Below the pieces are notes generated by a model that was not told the DNA's origin, did not search any database, and saw nothing but the letters and a program-made list of their open reading frames with translations. Source: Echiichthys vipera (Eukaryota > Chordata > Actinopteri > Perciformes > Trachinidae). From it: a stretch of 64,000 bases of DNA. Both the position numbers and the translations under genes were made by a program. Location of the stretch: the NCBI GenBank assembly GCA_963691815.1, contig OY829656.1, positions 12,491,412 through 12,555,411 of the forward strand, in the 5' to 3' direction. Shown here piece by piece: positions 1 to 12,054 of this stretch (its first letter is position 1; each line of letters begins with the position of its first letter).

Positions 1-175
1 AGATACACTTTTAATCATCCACCAGGGACCAGATAGTTCCTTTGTCAATGATGGGGGTTTTCATAAATTACTTAAACTTTCTTCAATTAATGTGCAGCTC
101 CAAAAATGCATTAGTCAGTAGACATGGTCATCATACCGTGCACAAATTAAAGTAAAACTCCCCTCTGTTTTACAG

Positions 176-2523
176 TTTATGCTGATCTCTGGAAAACTGG
201 GTTGTTTGAGCGGATGAGTCTGCAGACAGATGAAGATGAGCACAGTATTGAAATGCACTTGCCTTACACTGCTAAAGCCATGGAGAGGTAATGCACATAG
301 CAGTCACATTAATTAAACTAAAGAGTCAACATTTTACACTTAGGCTGAATTCACACAGACTCAGGTAGATCCATAAAAATTGCCACATGGTTGTCTGGCG
401 ATGGGAGTGTCACTGGCCCGTTTGTGTGACGGCCTGTGTTCTTTAACCCCCGCTAATGTAACACATTACATTACACGTTACCGTTATTCCCTGGCTGCAA
501 TGACCGCAGATACAGAAGACCCACAAATGCTGATCCATCATAGTAGACTGTGTTTTTTCAGAGAGGCAGATGCTAATCTTTACAGTATGAGAAAAATAGG
601 ACAGAATTTTTCCACTGAGATGTTGTCCTCAAGTTAATTTAATAATCTGGTGTTGCAGCCACAAAGACGAGTTTAGCATCGTCCCTGTGCTTGTGGGTGC
701 CCTGAGTGAGTCCAAGGAACAGGAATATGGGAAGCTGCTTAGCAAGTACCTGGCAGACCCTTCCAATCTTTTCATTATCTCATCTGACTTCTGCCACTGG
801 GGTAGGTCCCAACAAATAACAGCACTGGAAATGACACTCATTCTCTGATAATATTCTGCCATTAAAAGCATAGTTTTTTTTTATCTGAGTATAATTTGTC
901 CTAAATTATATAACTGAGACGTAATGTATCCAGCTTTGTATTTCTCTGTTGAAGGTCAACGGTTCCGCTACACTTACTATGATGAATCTCAAGGGGAGAT
1001 CTACAGGTCTATCGAGCATCTTGATAAAATGGTAACTGTCCAGATGAATTTGATTAAGATGTGAGATAATTTGTGAAATGACATATCTAAAGATTATCAT
1101 CAGCCACATCCACAGCTGTTATGAGAATGCAGTACACGTTAATAAATAGATGATAAATGAATGTCACAATAGGCCGGGCCCATAATACTTGAGTGACATG
1201 CCATTTTGAATGCCTTGTGTTCTCTTAATGTGACTATTTACTTTCATATACTTGCTTAGAATACACCATGTTTCAGCAAGTTGGAATACAGAAGAGCAGA
1301 GAGTAAAGAGAATATCTTTAAGGGAGCTTGTTTTCACCCACAGCATAGAGAAATTACTGCTTTCTAGAGATCAATTAACTAAGTTCAAATCAATTCAATT
1401 CAGTTTTATTTATAGTGCCAAATCCTAACAAAAGTTATCTCAGGACACTTTACAGAGTAGGTATAGACCACACTATGACTTATTTATGATTTACATAGAA
1501 ATCAATGAGAAATCAATTTAATTATATACAGAAAGGTACCATAACAACAAAACAAATCAAAACGTGACTTCTGACTCTTTTCCCCCTCTGCTTTTGAAGG
1601 GGATGGGCATTATAGAACAGCTGGATCCCATGACTTTCACCAACTATTTGAAGAAGTACCGCAACACCATCTGTGGGCGTCACCCAATTGGAGTGCTTCT
1701 AAATGTAGGTACCACAGAAAAACAGCCTCACCAGGTGTATCGCTATTTAACATTTTGTAGACATGTTGATGGGGGTTCAGTTGAGTCTTGGCAAAGCTCC
1801 ATCTCCCTTAGCTACGCCTACTGTGCCTCTATGCCCAAACAAAAGTACTTTTTGATACAACAGGACCTTGATGACAGAAAGAGGGCAATAACAATAGTTA
1901 ATTTTTAGCTTACAACTGTTAATATGCTGGCAGAAATGACAACATAAAATACCAGATTTTCTATTTTCAACTGACTCTATAGGGACTCCTTACCTAAATG
2001 GGTGCTTGAGTGTAGTAAGCTAGTTAGCCATACATGCTGACAATTGAAGCATACAGTAGAGCAGACAAAGACCCTGTTTTATCCATCCCATATGTTTCTG
2101 TGCTTGTGTTTTGGTTTGTAAAGGATAAAAAAAAAAACCCACCACCCTCCAAACTCTTTATATATAGAGTATTACTACAGCCATCATCCACACCACTTTT
2201 ATATAAGACTTTCATGTGGAGAAATCCAAAGCCTCACAGGCCTACCGTGTGTAGTTACAGTAGCTAAGCTATATTGGACAATCACTGCTTATTGACCGTC
2301 ACCCTTTCCCCCAAACAGTGTCCAACTATTCTTGTGAGGACGACACACACTCCTTATTGCCTGATTAAGTGTGGATGTCTCTGTTTTGCAGGCTGTGGCT
2401 GAGCTGAGGAAGTCTGGTTTAGAAATGAACTTCTCTTTCCTGAACTACGCCCAATCAAGTGAGTGCAGGAACTGGCAGGACAGCTCCGTGAGTTACGCTG
2501 CCGGGGCTCTCATCGCTCATTGA
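176..2523 (+). CDS. memo1: Protein MEMO1 (mediator of cell motility), 3' part, five exons
   Basis: Coding exons read at 176-287, 659-801, 955-1031, 1600-1704 and 2392-2523; all boundaries are AG/GT and the phases join without a break, ending in TGA at 2521-2523. About 188 residues are present out of 297 in the human protein, so the first exons lie upstream of the window. The translation follows vertebrate MEMO1 almost residue for residue (ERMSLQTDEDEHSIEMHLPY, FCHWGQRFRY, TICGRHPIG, NWQDSSVSYAAGAL). The Cys of TICGRHPIG corresponds to human Cys244, described as a metal ligand; the two His ligands would be outside the window. MEMO1 is a cytosolic protein of the extradiol-dioxygenase fold that binds redox metal and relays ErbB2 signals to the cytoskeleton. 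Nothing is truncated within the visible part. The identification is secure; the start is missing. Confidence 0.96.
1389..1490 (+). repeat. Dispersed repeat, copy A (memo1 intron)
   Basis: An AATTCAATTC start is followed by a TTTATAGTGCCAAATC block and an AGAGTAGGT(A/C)TAGACCACAC block. The same ordered blocks recur at 8778-8866, so this is a dispersed element. I recall this consensus as common in teleost genomes but cannot name the family. Confidence 0.6.
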
Positions 2524-3372
2524 GGTCGACTTCTGCAGGAGCCACTGCAGCGCCGCCACCCTGTCCTTAATATCTATCGCCATAACCTGACCCAGACACC
2601 CTCCCTCTCACCCCACCTCCAAGTTATGCCCACTATTTGCAGGAAGGACCTAGACACTCAAAGCCAGTACAGTCTTCTTTCTCTGTTTCTCCCTCCTCCG
2701 CCTTTCTCCACCCTCCTCTGTTTGAAATGTGTCTCAGAACGTTTGAAATATTTTTGCTTGAAGTGCAGTTTTGAGATAATGTAGGAGCAAATGGTTAGAG
2801 GAGATGGGAAGAGTGCGTGTTATGATGGTTTGGAGCGTTGGGGCGGAAGGGGGAAATCTTATTTGGGTTTTGTGCCGTTTTGTTTTCTTTGCAAAACGAT
2901 GGATTTGATTTGTAACAATGTGATCTTTCCATTCAGGCTCGCTGCGATCTGTGCTCATGTAATTTGCCTCAAAAAAGGAATGACTAAAACTCCAGATTAT
3001 AACGGAGCATATTGAAATTTTGCCGGATGAAAATGACACGAGTGTTTTGACTGACAGCTTCAAGCTACTGGCAACTCAAGATTTTGCAAATGGTGTCATA
3101 GGTAATTACTACCATTGCTCAACATATGTTCCAGTTGCTAACAAAAGGGCTGCACCCAACAAAGTTCACTAACCCCCTGCTGTACAAAACCAAAAACATT
3201 ATTACTCTGTTTATTAAATAGGCTCTTTTATTCATCTTTTTTATTCTTTTTCCTCCCCTTTTTTTGTAGTTTTATTAGATGTGATCATATTTACTCAAGT
3301 AGTGTGTAGATTTGAACAAAAGCAGTGTTGTCGGTTAAGCACTAAAGCCAACAACATGGTTTTCCCAATAAA
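2524..3372 (+). other. memo1: memo1 3' UTR (inferred)
   Basis: The sequence directly after the memo1 stop has no splice-supported coding exon. The first convincing polyadenylation hexamer, AATAAA, is at 3367-3372. The 3' UTR end is inferred from that hexamer only; later cleavage sites are possible. Confidence 0.4.
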
Positions 3373-5118
3373 TTAGTGTGTGCAGCACAGCTTCCAGACT
3401 CCAGTTGTATGCCTGTAGCATTACAAATATGTTTTTGGACCCCAATTCCGCTACAGAAATGTAATCAAAGCTGGATATTGTGTAAATTACTCCAACATGG
3501 ACACCTCTAGTCTTTGATTACACTGCCACCTTGAATTTCTGTACTTATTGGATTGTCAGGAGACCATAGCGAATATTTCTTTTTCTAGACTTGTAAAAAA
3601 TGTCTTTTGTTACAAATTGACTTCTATAAGAGCAGTAAAGCTTTTGTTTTGGCCTGATCAATGTGGCAAACGCCTTGATGATCTGCTGATATTGTTGGAA
3701 TTATTAGACAGTGTTCATTAGGTAGTAAGTTACAACTCTTTGTGTTAATATGCTTTGGTTTAAGAATGCCAAAAGTTATTGGGAAGATATGTTATCCTTA
3801 TTTAAAGGTTTCCAGTTTTGCTTCTGAGTGTATGACAATTCACCTCACAATGACTCTCGAGGCAGTAAGAGTAACAATTAGACAAGGTTAGCTAAATCAA
3901 GTCATAGATGGCCAGCTTTTTAAGATTAGCACAAAATCATAATGCTTGGCTATAAAGTTTAAGAATTTAACCGGAAAAGAGACAGATATGGCTCCCTGCT
4001 GTATTTTGTCATTTATTTAAAAAAACAAAACATGAATATCTGCTTTATGAAATGTCAAGCACGAGGATCACAATTATTAACAAAAGTAAAAAAACTTTTC
4101 AAAAGAATATGCTTTGTTGTCCTGTTGCCTGAAATACCTCCGAGATGAACAAACTGCAGACAAAAGCTGAATGCAAAAACCTGATGATTTATATTGGCTG
4201 TGTAGGATTTTAATGACAATATGATATAGGCCGCACTCACAGCACAAAGTCAGCACTGACTTTTACTGATGCAGTCCTCTAACATTGGTCCGTCCCTCTC
4301 GGTACCACAAGAGGCGTCGCACTGAGCATTAAGCTAGCAGCTCTGGCTGAATCGAGTGGGCACAGACTGAAGAATGAATCCTCAGACTCACTTGACCTCT
4401 GAAGCTAATTTATGGGAAACTAGTAAAGCATGACACACTGTGCTATTGTGCCTTTTATCACTGTTGCACATATACATATAAAGTGTATTCTCAATCTTAT
4501 TTTAGAATGTGTTCTTTCAGTTTTTTTGTTTTAGTCCTTGTCACGTGCCCAACAATGTGTCCAGCTCACCCAGCACTCCAGGAGTGTGTGACATCCCCCC
4601 CCTCATCTGTTGGTCTAAAATGGCACCAACTGTTATCTCCTCTCTCCAGCAGGGAGTGGTGTTCTCTTTTCTCTGATTCACCTCATTCCTGTAGAGAGAC
4701 AAAGGCTGAAACTCAACACTGTTCACTTTATGTTTATGGATCTTTGTTTGTCTTTTAGAAATGCTTTTTGTATTATTTTTTTTCTTGCTTAGAGAATGGG
4801 AACTTACTCGTCACAAACCTAAAAAATATACTACTTAACTACTCCCTAAATGGAGTTTTTTTTTTTATCTCAGGTTCCACTGACAAAGCATCCCAAAAGG
4901 CTCTTCAGATAAAGCTGTGGATTCATGTTACAAACAAGTAAAATGTACTGAAAAGCACGTCTGCTGTGGAGTCTTGTTTTTCAAGTATTTACACATCACA
5001 CAGAAAGCTGGCATAATATATACATTTCATTTAATCACTGTCTTTAATGAGGATGTGTATTCCTCTTTTTTTGAGTTTCTTTTGAAGTTTGGAGAGTTGA
5101 AAAGATATTTTGTTTATA
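3373..5118. other. Intergenic sequence, no gene seen
   Basis: AT-rich intergenic DNA between memo1 and the repeats. Short open frames here have no recognisable homology and no flanking splice signals. Confidence 0.6.
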
Positions 5119-5160
5119 CACTCAGCTGCAAGTTTATCAGGTACACCTAGCTAAATGTAA
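5119..5160. mobile_element. Terminal fragment of a Tc1-like element
   Basis: The stretch begins CACTCAGCTGCAAGTTTATC and continues AGGTACACCTAG. It resembles the teleost Tc1-like terminus in which CACTCA is followed by a CACTTTATTAGGTACACC-type end. The element end at 22384-22412 reads as the reverse complement of the same type of terminus. Only one end is visible here, so this is a truncated relic. Confidence 0.45.
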
Positions 5161-5381
5161 AGCAGTCTATACAACAGTCCTGCAGTAACTCCTACATTTA
5201 TATAATGTTCAGTTTTTGTTGTTGTAGAGGTGTTGCTCAAACTTTATGATCCTTTTGGATGATGTTTCTGGTATTTAGCCTGCCTTCATTTATATAGGTG
5301 GGATGGACAAAATAATGGAAACATCTGTCATTATAACACAATGCAATTCAACAGCTACATCCTGAAAAATGATCATGTACA

Positions 5382-5644
<263 letters not shown>

Positions 5645-5810
5645 TAAAGTTTCATTCTGAAAGACGAATATAGCATGTGACATGTTGGAAAGCAATAAAT
5701 AGACACGGGCAGGGCCTTAAGCAGGAATTTAGTTTTTTCTTTTTACTTAGGAGCGTTTTCACACTTCACATGACAGTAAACCAGTTTTTGTTATCTAAAT
5801 ATAAGTTTAA

Positions 5811-8757
5811 CCCTTAAATGATTTCTGTATCCTCAGGGATACAGACATTTGGCAGGCTGCAGGGGGGAGGAGCATTAAGTATCTGCACTGAATATCATGA
5901 AAAGTCTTAAGGGGGATGGGTCAAGTACCCAGGTCATGTGACTTTATGGCAGCATTCAAAACTATATTGATACTTTTATGTCAAATTTCAAAATGGCAGC
6001 CTACGTGGACAGAGACACTGGCCATGAGGTAAGCATTGTTATTTTTCTTCTTAATTATGTTTTGGGGGGGATTTGTTTTTGAGAATATTGTTCTTTAAGG
6101 ATCATTTTATGTATTCTTTTTAAAAAAAATAATGACTTACATTCACACAACTTTGATAAACAGGCACTGAATGTCTGTATCCTTGGAGATACGTTGTCCA
6201 GATAGGGGTATAAAAACAGGCATAATCACTCTCAAATAAACTTATGTTTGAAGCCTACACTCTACAGATAATCAATAATATAAAGGTGTTAAATATTGAT
6301 TACACTTCATTTTACTTTTAAATGTGTATCACTGATTAATTCACCAGTGTACATATGTTCTCAGGGAATTTCTACCAGTCATTTCCATGGTACAAGAAAG
6401 AGAGAGGTGGCATCTGTTGTGTTGCCACCGGATGGTTTATCTGATTCAGATGAGGGAACGAGTGAAGATGAGGAAGATGAATTTTATACAGAGCGCTAGT
6501 GTCAGGACAGCAGCAACAGCAGTGACCAGTTTAGTGATAGCTCAATTGATGATGAGGCAGAAGAGGGAGCAAACCACAGTAAAAGAGGGAGGATGTTCAG
6601 GTAATTCAGTTAAATGTGTAAAGTAACTATAGCTGTAAGAAAAATTTACTGGAGTAAAGAGGATAACCTTCCATCCTAAGTACGGTTGAGTGGTCCAGAC
6701 TTGTAAAACAGCAGAAAACAGAAATACAAGACACATTTATAAATAACAAAATACATATCCATACCTGGATAGAAACATTTCCGTATTCTAAAGTAAATGT
6801 TATATGTAAATGTAAATGTTGTGTCTTTTACCTTGGGTAATGAGGTTTCTGGTAATAGCCTACCCTAATAGCTTAGCTCATGGACGTGTAGTGTGTTTAA
6901 AATTAGAAAAACGAAATTTGAGCACCAGTCTACTGCTACACCAAGTTGTTTCAGTGCACCAGATGAGCTATTCACTCCACTAACATACTTCTCCAAATTC
7001 TTTGACGAGGACATCTTTGAGACCATTGCTAACCAGACGACCTTGTATTCATGTCAGGCAGCATCAACACTAATGCCTCTGAAATCAAAGCATTCATTGG
7101 AATGAAGTTGATGATGGGTGTAGTGAAAATGCCTGCAGTAGAAAACTACTGGGCAACAGATACAAGATATGACAAAATAGTAGATGTCATGCCACTCAAG
7201 AGGTATAAATGTTTGTCCAGGATGCTCCACTTTCAAGACAACATGAGCTCTGATTCCAGTGAAGATCGCCTGTTGAAAGTAAAGCCTGTACTTGACCACA
7301 TGAGGGGGAAGTGTATGGACATTGATAGTGAAAACCAATTCTCAATTGATGAAATGATGGTTCCTTACAAAGGCAAAAAAGCTGGAAGTCTGCGGCAGTG
7401 TCTACCCAGCAAACCCAAGAAATGGGGTTTCAAGATCTTTGTGCGAGCTGGTGTGTCTGGCTTTGTGTATGACTTCATGGTTTACACAGGGAAGTCTACA
7501 TTTGATGGTTCTACTCCAGACAAAGAGTTTGGGTTAAGTGGAAATGTTGTTCTGCAGCTGTGCAGAACCATCAGAAACCCCTCCAACTGCGTTGTCTACT
7601 TTGACAACTTTCTCACATCCCTGAGATAGATAACTCATCTAAAGGAGTCTATGGGCCTCAGAAGTTTGGGTACCATTCAAAAGAACTGCTTGATGGGTTG
7701 TACACTGGAAGAAGAGACCTCCTAGGAAGAGGCAGCTTTGACTTTCGTGTAGACAACGATGCAAAGCTTGCTGTGGTCAAATGGGCAGACAACAAAACTG
7801 TCACCTTGGTGAGCTCCTGTGCTTCTGTCAACCCTGTTGGCCAAGTGAGACGCTACTCCAAAGAGAAAAAGAAGAAAATAAGTGTGCCATGCCCGAAGAT
7901 TGTATCTGAGTACAACACTCACATGGGAGGAGTAGATTTGGCTGATATGATGATTGCCCTGTATCGTACTCCAGCCAAGTCCCATCGATGGTACCTGGCC
8001 ATGTTATGGCAGATGGTTGACATTGCTGTCAATAATGCCTGGCTTCTCCATTGTCGTGATGCAGCCCAACTGGGTCAGAAACGTCATTGTCTGAAGGACT
8101 TTAGGTTGGATGTTGCCAAAGGACTCATCTACCCTGAAAAGCAAAAAAGGGGTCGCCCCTCCAAAGGAAACAAAGACAACACACCACCAAGGGTAATCAA
8201 ACAGCCTAAAGTCCCCAGGCCTGTGGATGATATGAGATATGACGGGATTGACCACTTCCCTATCGTGTCATTGATGGGCCGATGCAGGATGTGCCAGGAT
8301 GGACAGACCTCCATCGTGTGTCAGAAGTGCAAAGTGAGGCTTTGCATTGTCACTGGCCAAAACCCTCGCAACTGTTTCCACAGCTTCCACTGCCAATAGG
8401 CTATGTCTACTGTAGGAGTTTCACAGGGGAGATGTTTGCCTAAGAACAGGAATACGATGTTTTGTGTAATGTTAGTAGCTCGTTGTTTATTCAAAGCTAG
8501 GTTTGTTTCCAATAACTTGTGTTCAGTTTTTCCCTCACTATGTTTTAAACGTTTACAAATGAAATAATTGAAAAATTGGAAAATGGTAAATTTATACCCT
8601 AAACGGTATATCTTGGGAGATACAAACTGTAAAATGAAAAATAAAGGTCTTATTTTGAAAAGAAATCATGAAATTGTGTTATTTTAGCCTAGAAACATCA
8701 GAAAATAGCAATTCATTATTTTTCTAAAATTTTTATATGTGCTTGCCCATTTAAGGG
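5811..8757 (+). mobile_element. piggyBac-superfamily DNA transposon, near full length
   Basis: The element is bounded by TTAA at 5807-5810 and TTAA at 8758-8761, the target duplication characteristic of piggyBac. Its ends are a perfect 10-bp terminal inverted repeat (CCCTTAAATG at 5811-5820, CATTTAAGGG at 8748-8757). Inside lies a piggyBac-type transposase gene on the + strand. Subterminal palindromes of a GTATC-centre-GATAC type occur at 5825-5844, 6177-6192 and 8606-8623. The transposase is broken (see the next entry), so the copy is probably not autonomous, though the ends look intact enough to be mobilised in trans. Confidence 0.93.
5993..8399 (+). pseudogene. Broken piggyBac transposase gene with two introns
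   Basis: Exon 1 (5993-6028) starts MAAYVDRDTGHE and ends at GTAAGC. Exon 2 (6365-6600) is a Ser/Asp/Glu-rich segment. Exon 3 (6907-8399) encodes the catalytic core. Phases join across both introns. The three piggyBac catalytic Asp neighbourhoods are visible: SIDEMMVPYKGKK, VVYFDNFLTS and EYNTHMGGVDLADMM. The C-terminus has a Cys-rich finger (CRMCQDGQ, CQKCKVRLC, final His/Cys). Damage: an in-frame TAG after FYTER near 6497; a frameshift near 7050, between the TTLYS frame and the SINTNASEIKAFIGM frame; a TAG after NFLTSLR near 7628, with ITHLKES continuing in frame; and another frameshift near 7725 before GRGSFDFRVDN. Similar to vertebrate PGBD-type proteins. No long intact frame remains, so it is a pseudogene. 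Confidence 0.88.
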
Positions 8758-8777
8758 TTAAGAGTTATTTTGTCTGC

Positions 8778-8866
8778 ATTCAATTCAATTTATAGTGGCA
8801 AATCATAAGTAGAGTAGGTCTAGACCACACTCTATAACTTATGATTAAAGAGACCCAACAATTCTT
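8778..8866 (+). repeat. Dispersed repeat, copy B
   Basis: Shares the ordered blocks of the copy at 1389-1490 (AATTCAATT, TTATAGTGGCAAATC, AGAGTAGGTCTAGACCACAC), with an internal deletion. It lies just outside the right end of the piggyBac element. Confidence 0.55.
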
Positions 8867-9948
8867 TCAATGTTTCCTATATGTACATACTGTAGCCCGC
8901 TGCGTCATGTGTCATGAAGCCGCAATTAAACGACTCTGCAAGGGCTTTTAATTTGACACGACAGTCAAGACACATCAACAGAGCTAGAGCGACATACACC
9001 AAGGAGAGACAGGGAGACTGATGAGTAAGAGCAACGTTATTTTTTTTTTAGGATCAAGGTCGATTTTTTTTTTTTGTAAGCTTTGCGCCGTGAAAAAAAA
9101 CCTAAGCCAGTCACGCTGTTTACAGTTATAAAACACCACAGAGGTCTGTTACTAGACTTCGTACATCCATGGATCAGACAGAAAACTATTTGACTCCTTC
9201 AACCTCGACAAAGGCGGCGCGGATAACTTCACTTCTTTCTTCTCACCTTCCATAATTAAAGCTCGGTGAAAGTGAATCGTAATACAATAACGTTTCTTTA
9301 ATAATCCCCAGTGATTCGCCACTATTTTTTAGAAGAAGATCATTGCGAGGAGACCAGGGGGCCCTATGTACCTGCTTGTATTGCTTAATGGGTAGGGGTC
9401 GGCTCTCGACACAGCTGAGTAGCCTCATTATGTTTGGACCACAGGAGATGTAATGGTTCTTACTGCAAAATTGTATACTATAGACTAAAGTAACACAGGC
9501 AACAAAAGATTAAACATATAAATACAAATACAATGTAAGATTTTAGTTCAGTGGGGAAATTTGCAATAGTGTGACTTGATTAAAGAAATTCTTTGTCGAC
9601 TAACACTTATATGATTTTGTTAACTAATCAATTAGTTTATTTAATCGACAGATCAGCAAAATTTGAGTTTCTCAAGAAGAATCGTGCAAAAGCATCATTT
9701 TAAATCTTGTGTGCACCAGAGTTGTGTTTGTACATATGGCATTCAGCCAGAAAAAAGCATAAACATATATTATCAGATCATAAATACTTTAATAATCCCA
9801 TGGGGGAAATTATTTAATTATTTAAGAACTCGTAGTCGACTAAGACCGAAAAGATTGATAGGTCAACTAATCGACAAAGAGGGGTCATTTGGTCATTTGA
9901 CTAGATCAAAAATGACGCTCAACACTATAGTACAATGGTAAAGGCAAT
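8867..9948. other. Intergenic repeat-rich sequence with GTCGACTAA motifs
   Basis: No gene seen. Between about 9590 and 9900, GTCGACTAA occurs twice on this strand (9595, 9835). Inverted forms (TTAATCGAC, CTAATCGACA) lie nearby, suggesting an old transposon with complex inverted ends. Boundaries and family could not be fixed. Confidence 0.35.
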
Positions 9949-9981
9949 GGTACAAAAATGGTACAAAAATGGTACAAAAAT
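9949..9981. repeat. Short tandem repeat, 11-bp unit x3
   Basis: Three perfect head-to-tail copies of GGTACAAAAAT. Confidence 0.9.
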
Positions 9982-10074
9982 GGCTGCTGCTCTGACCATA
10001 CTTCTATGTTGATTTGAATAGTAATGCCTTCTCTACTCCCATTGTATTTCTATGAGATGAACTAAGGTATAGAG

Positions 10075-10526
10075 CATGGGTGTCAAAGTCAAGGCCCGCG
10101 GGCCAGATCTGGCCCGCAATTGAATGATCTTGGCCCCCGGGATGATATTTGATTAGTATTAAAACCGGCCCGCACGCCACAGCCGCCTGCTGGTGTTTTT
10201 CACGCACCAAAACTACATTACCCACAATGCAACGGTAGCCCACAAACTCACTGCATTGCCGCAAGTGGGCCGCCTCGGCTTCATTATTCATCAGCATTCA
10301 GGGCAGATGTCAACTTTCAGCCCAATAACTGACAGAGCCGTACAAAAATATTGGATTATTCATTTAGTTTTTATATATAATACGGTACACTGTGTTAGAT
10401 CTTGGTTCAATAAGTTATATGCAATCATTTTAATATGTTTTAATAAACATCGAACCAGTCCGGCCCTCAGCTTGTAGCAAATTTGTTTTTTTTGGCCCTC
10501 TGATGTATTTGACTTTGATATCCCTG
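10075..10526. mobile_element. Non-autonomous hAT-type element (MITE), 452 bp
   Basis: Flanked by a perfect 8-bp direct duplication GTATAGAG at 10067-10074 and 10527-10534, the hAT target-site length. Ends are imperfect inverted repeats: CATGGGTGTCAAAGTCAA on the left, and TTGACTTTGATATCCCTG on the right. The interior is rich in GGCCCGC/GGCCC motifs (GGGCCAGATCTGGCCC near the left end). No transposase coding was found, so it is non-autonomous. I recall this end sequence as common in teleosts. Confidence 0.87.
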
Positions 10527-11034
10527 GTATAGAGTATGTTGAAGGTATGCGCTTCAAGACCACATTGTAGCGTGGTAGGCCTTGGGCCAAACAACAGGAG
10601 TGAGTCATGTCAAATGAGTCATTCAGGCAAGTCAGTGCCGGACGACCCTGTGTTAGGTTGAATCATGTTAATATCACTATTGTACACTGGACGTGTTGGT
10701 TGTACATTTCATCCAAATTATTGTTTGATAATTTTTTTGAAAAGTAGTAATGGATATTATAGAATTATTTGAATACTAGTTATAATAGCTGTAATGCCAC
10801 TACAAATACAACTAATAGTATTATTTTGACAGTGAATATTACAATTAATGATAATATATATGCATAATAATCATAAGAATAGTGATAAAAATAGCAGCAG
10901 GAGGCTTTAAGCAGGAGCACAGCAGCAGAGACCTGTGAGACGAAAAAGCACAAGGACTATGGAGAAGAAGTTAAGGGGATCAATTTTGTTGCAGGTTGAA
11001 ATGGCAGTCTGACAGAATTTGTATTCCCATTAAA

Positions 11035-11068
11035 TTTTGCCAGTTAAGAAGAAACTTAACTGGCAAAA
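11035..11068. repeat. Perfect 14-bp hairpin
   Basis: Arm TTTTGCCAGTTAAG (11035-11048), loop AAGAAA, then the exact reverse complement CTTAACTGGCAAAA (11055-11068). Confidence 0.9.
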
Positions 11069-11070
11069 CG

Positions 11071-11230
11071 CCATATTCACCAGGGAAATTAGGCGTAATC
11101 TGAAGTAAACACAACATGAAACACTTGGTACTAGGAAAGACGAAATGTCTCCATATTCACCAAGAATGTTAGGCATTACCTGAAGTGAATACAAAACAAA
11201 ACTCTTGAAGGTAGGGAAGATATTGTGAAT
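11071..11230. repeat. Two degenerate 80-bp tandem units
   Basis: CCATATTCACCA begins at 11071 and again at 11151, exactly 80 bp apart. The downstream landmarks (TTAGGC, CTGAAGT, CTTG, GGAAGA) follow in the same order in both units. Confidence 0.65.
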
Positions 11231-12054
11231 TGGAGAGGGGTACCTTTTCTGGCAGGTTGACATTACAATCTGACAAAATTTGTATGCCCCAACCAATTTA
11301 ATAAGCAGTACACTGATTTCTGAAGAGTTTACCAGTTGTGCAGTGGCTCAGGGGGTAGAGAAATGGAACACTAATGTAGGTAGGATCATTTATATCTGCC
11401 CTCAAATACAGTACTTCTAATAATAATATTTAACTTCTCTATGCTCACCAAGGATATTGGGCATGGAATCTCTCTGCATTGTATAGAGGTGATACATTTG
11501 ATGGCTTGAGTTGCTCAGGAGGTGAAAGGACACCAAATAATCTAGAAGCTTGTTGGTTCAATACATGACCCTTCAGTTAACATATATTTGGGCAAGTTAA
11601 GTTACTCCAAATTGCCAAGTTTTTGCATTATAAAGCACCGGATAAATTGAGGCAGACTGAAAATGCTGCTTTACATCATTCATCAGCCTGTAGCTTTTGC
11701 CAGTAAAGTAGACACTTCTCCATATTCACCAATGATAGACTTCTTCTGAAAGAATTTGTATCCCACTGCATTCAGTAGCTCACCCCAAGTTCAGCAGAGG
11801 TTTCAGAAAGGGACATTTAGTTGATTTAAAACCGAGTCTATGCAATTCTGTTCTTTTCGATCATAGCACTGAACCATACATTCCAAGGTGGAAGGAGTAA
11901 TCAACATTTTCTCTAGCAGTGTTTGTACACACACTGTGAAGAAAGACACTCCCATTTCAGCAGGCTGACACACCTCTCTATCTGCTTTAGGGGGAATCAG
12001 AGAGGCTAACTTCATACAGACACTTGAGTTATAAGAGGAAGACATTGTTGCAAG

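Larger units (their letters stand above)
10535..12054. other. Intergenic and 5' region of srd5a2
   Basis: AT-rich sequence with the hairpin at 11035-11068 and the 80-bp repeat at 11071-11230. Related degenerate copies of the CCATATTCACCA motif recur around 11718. No TATA box or noncoding exon for srd5a2 could be assigned. Confidence 0.4.
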
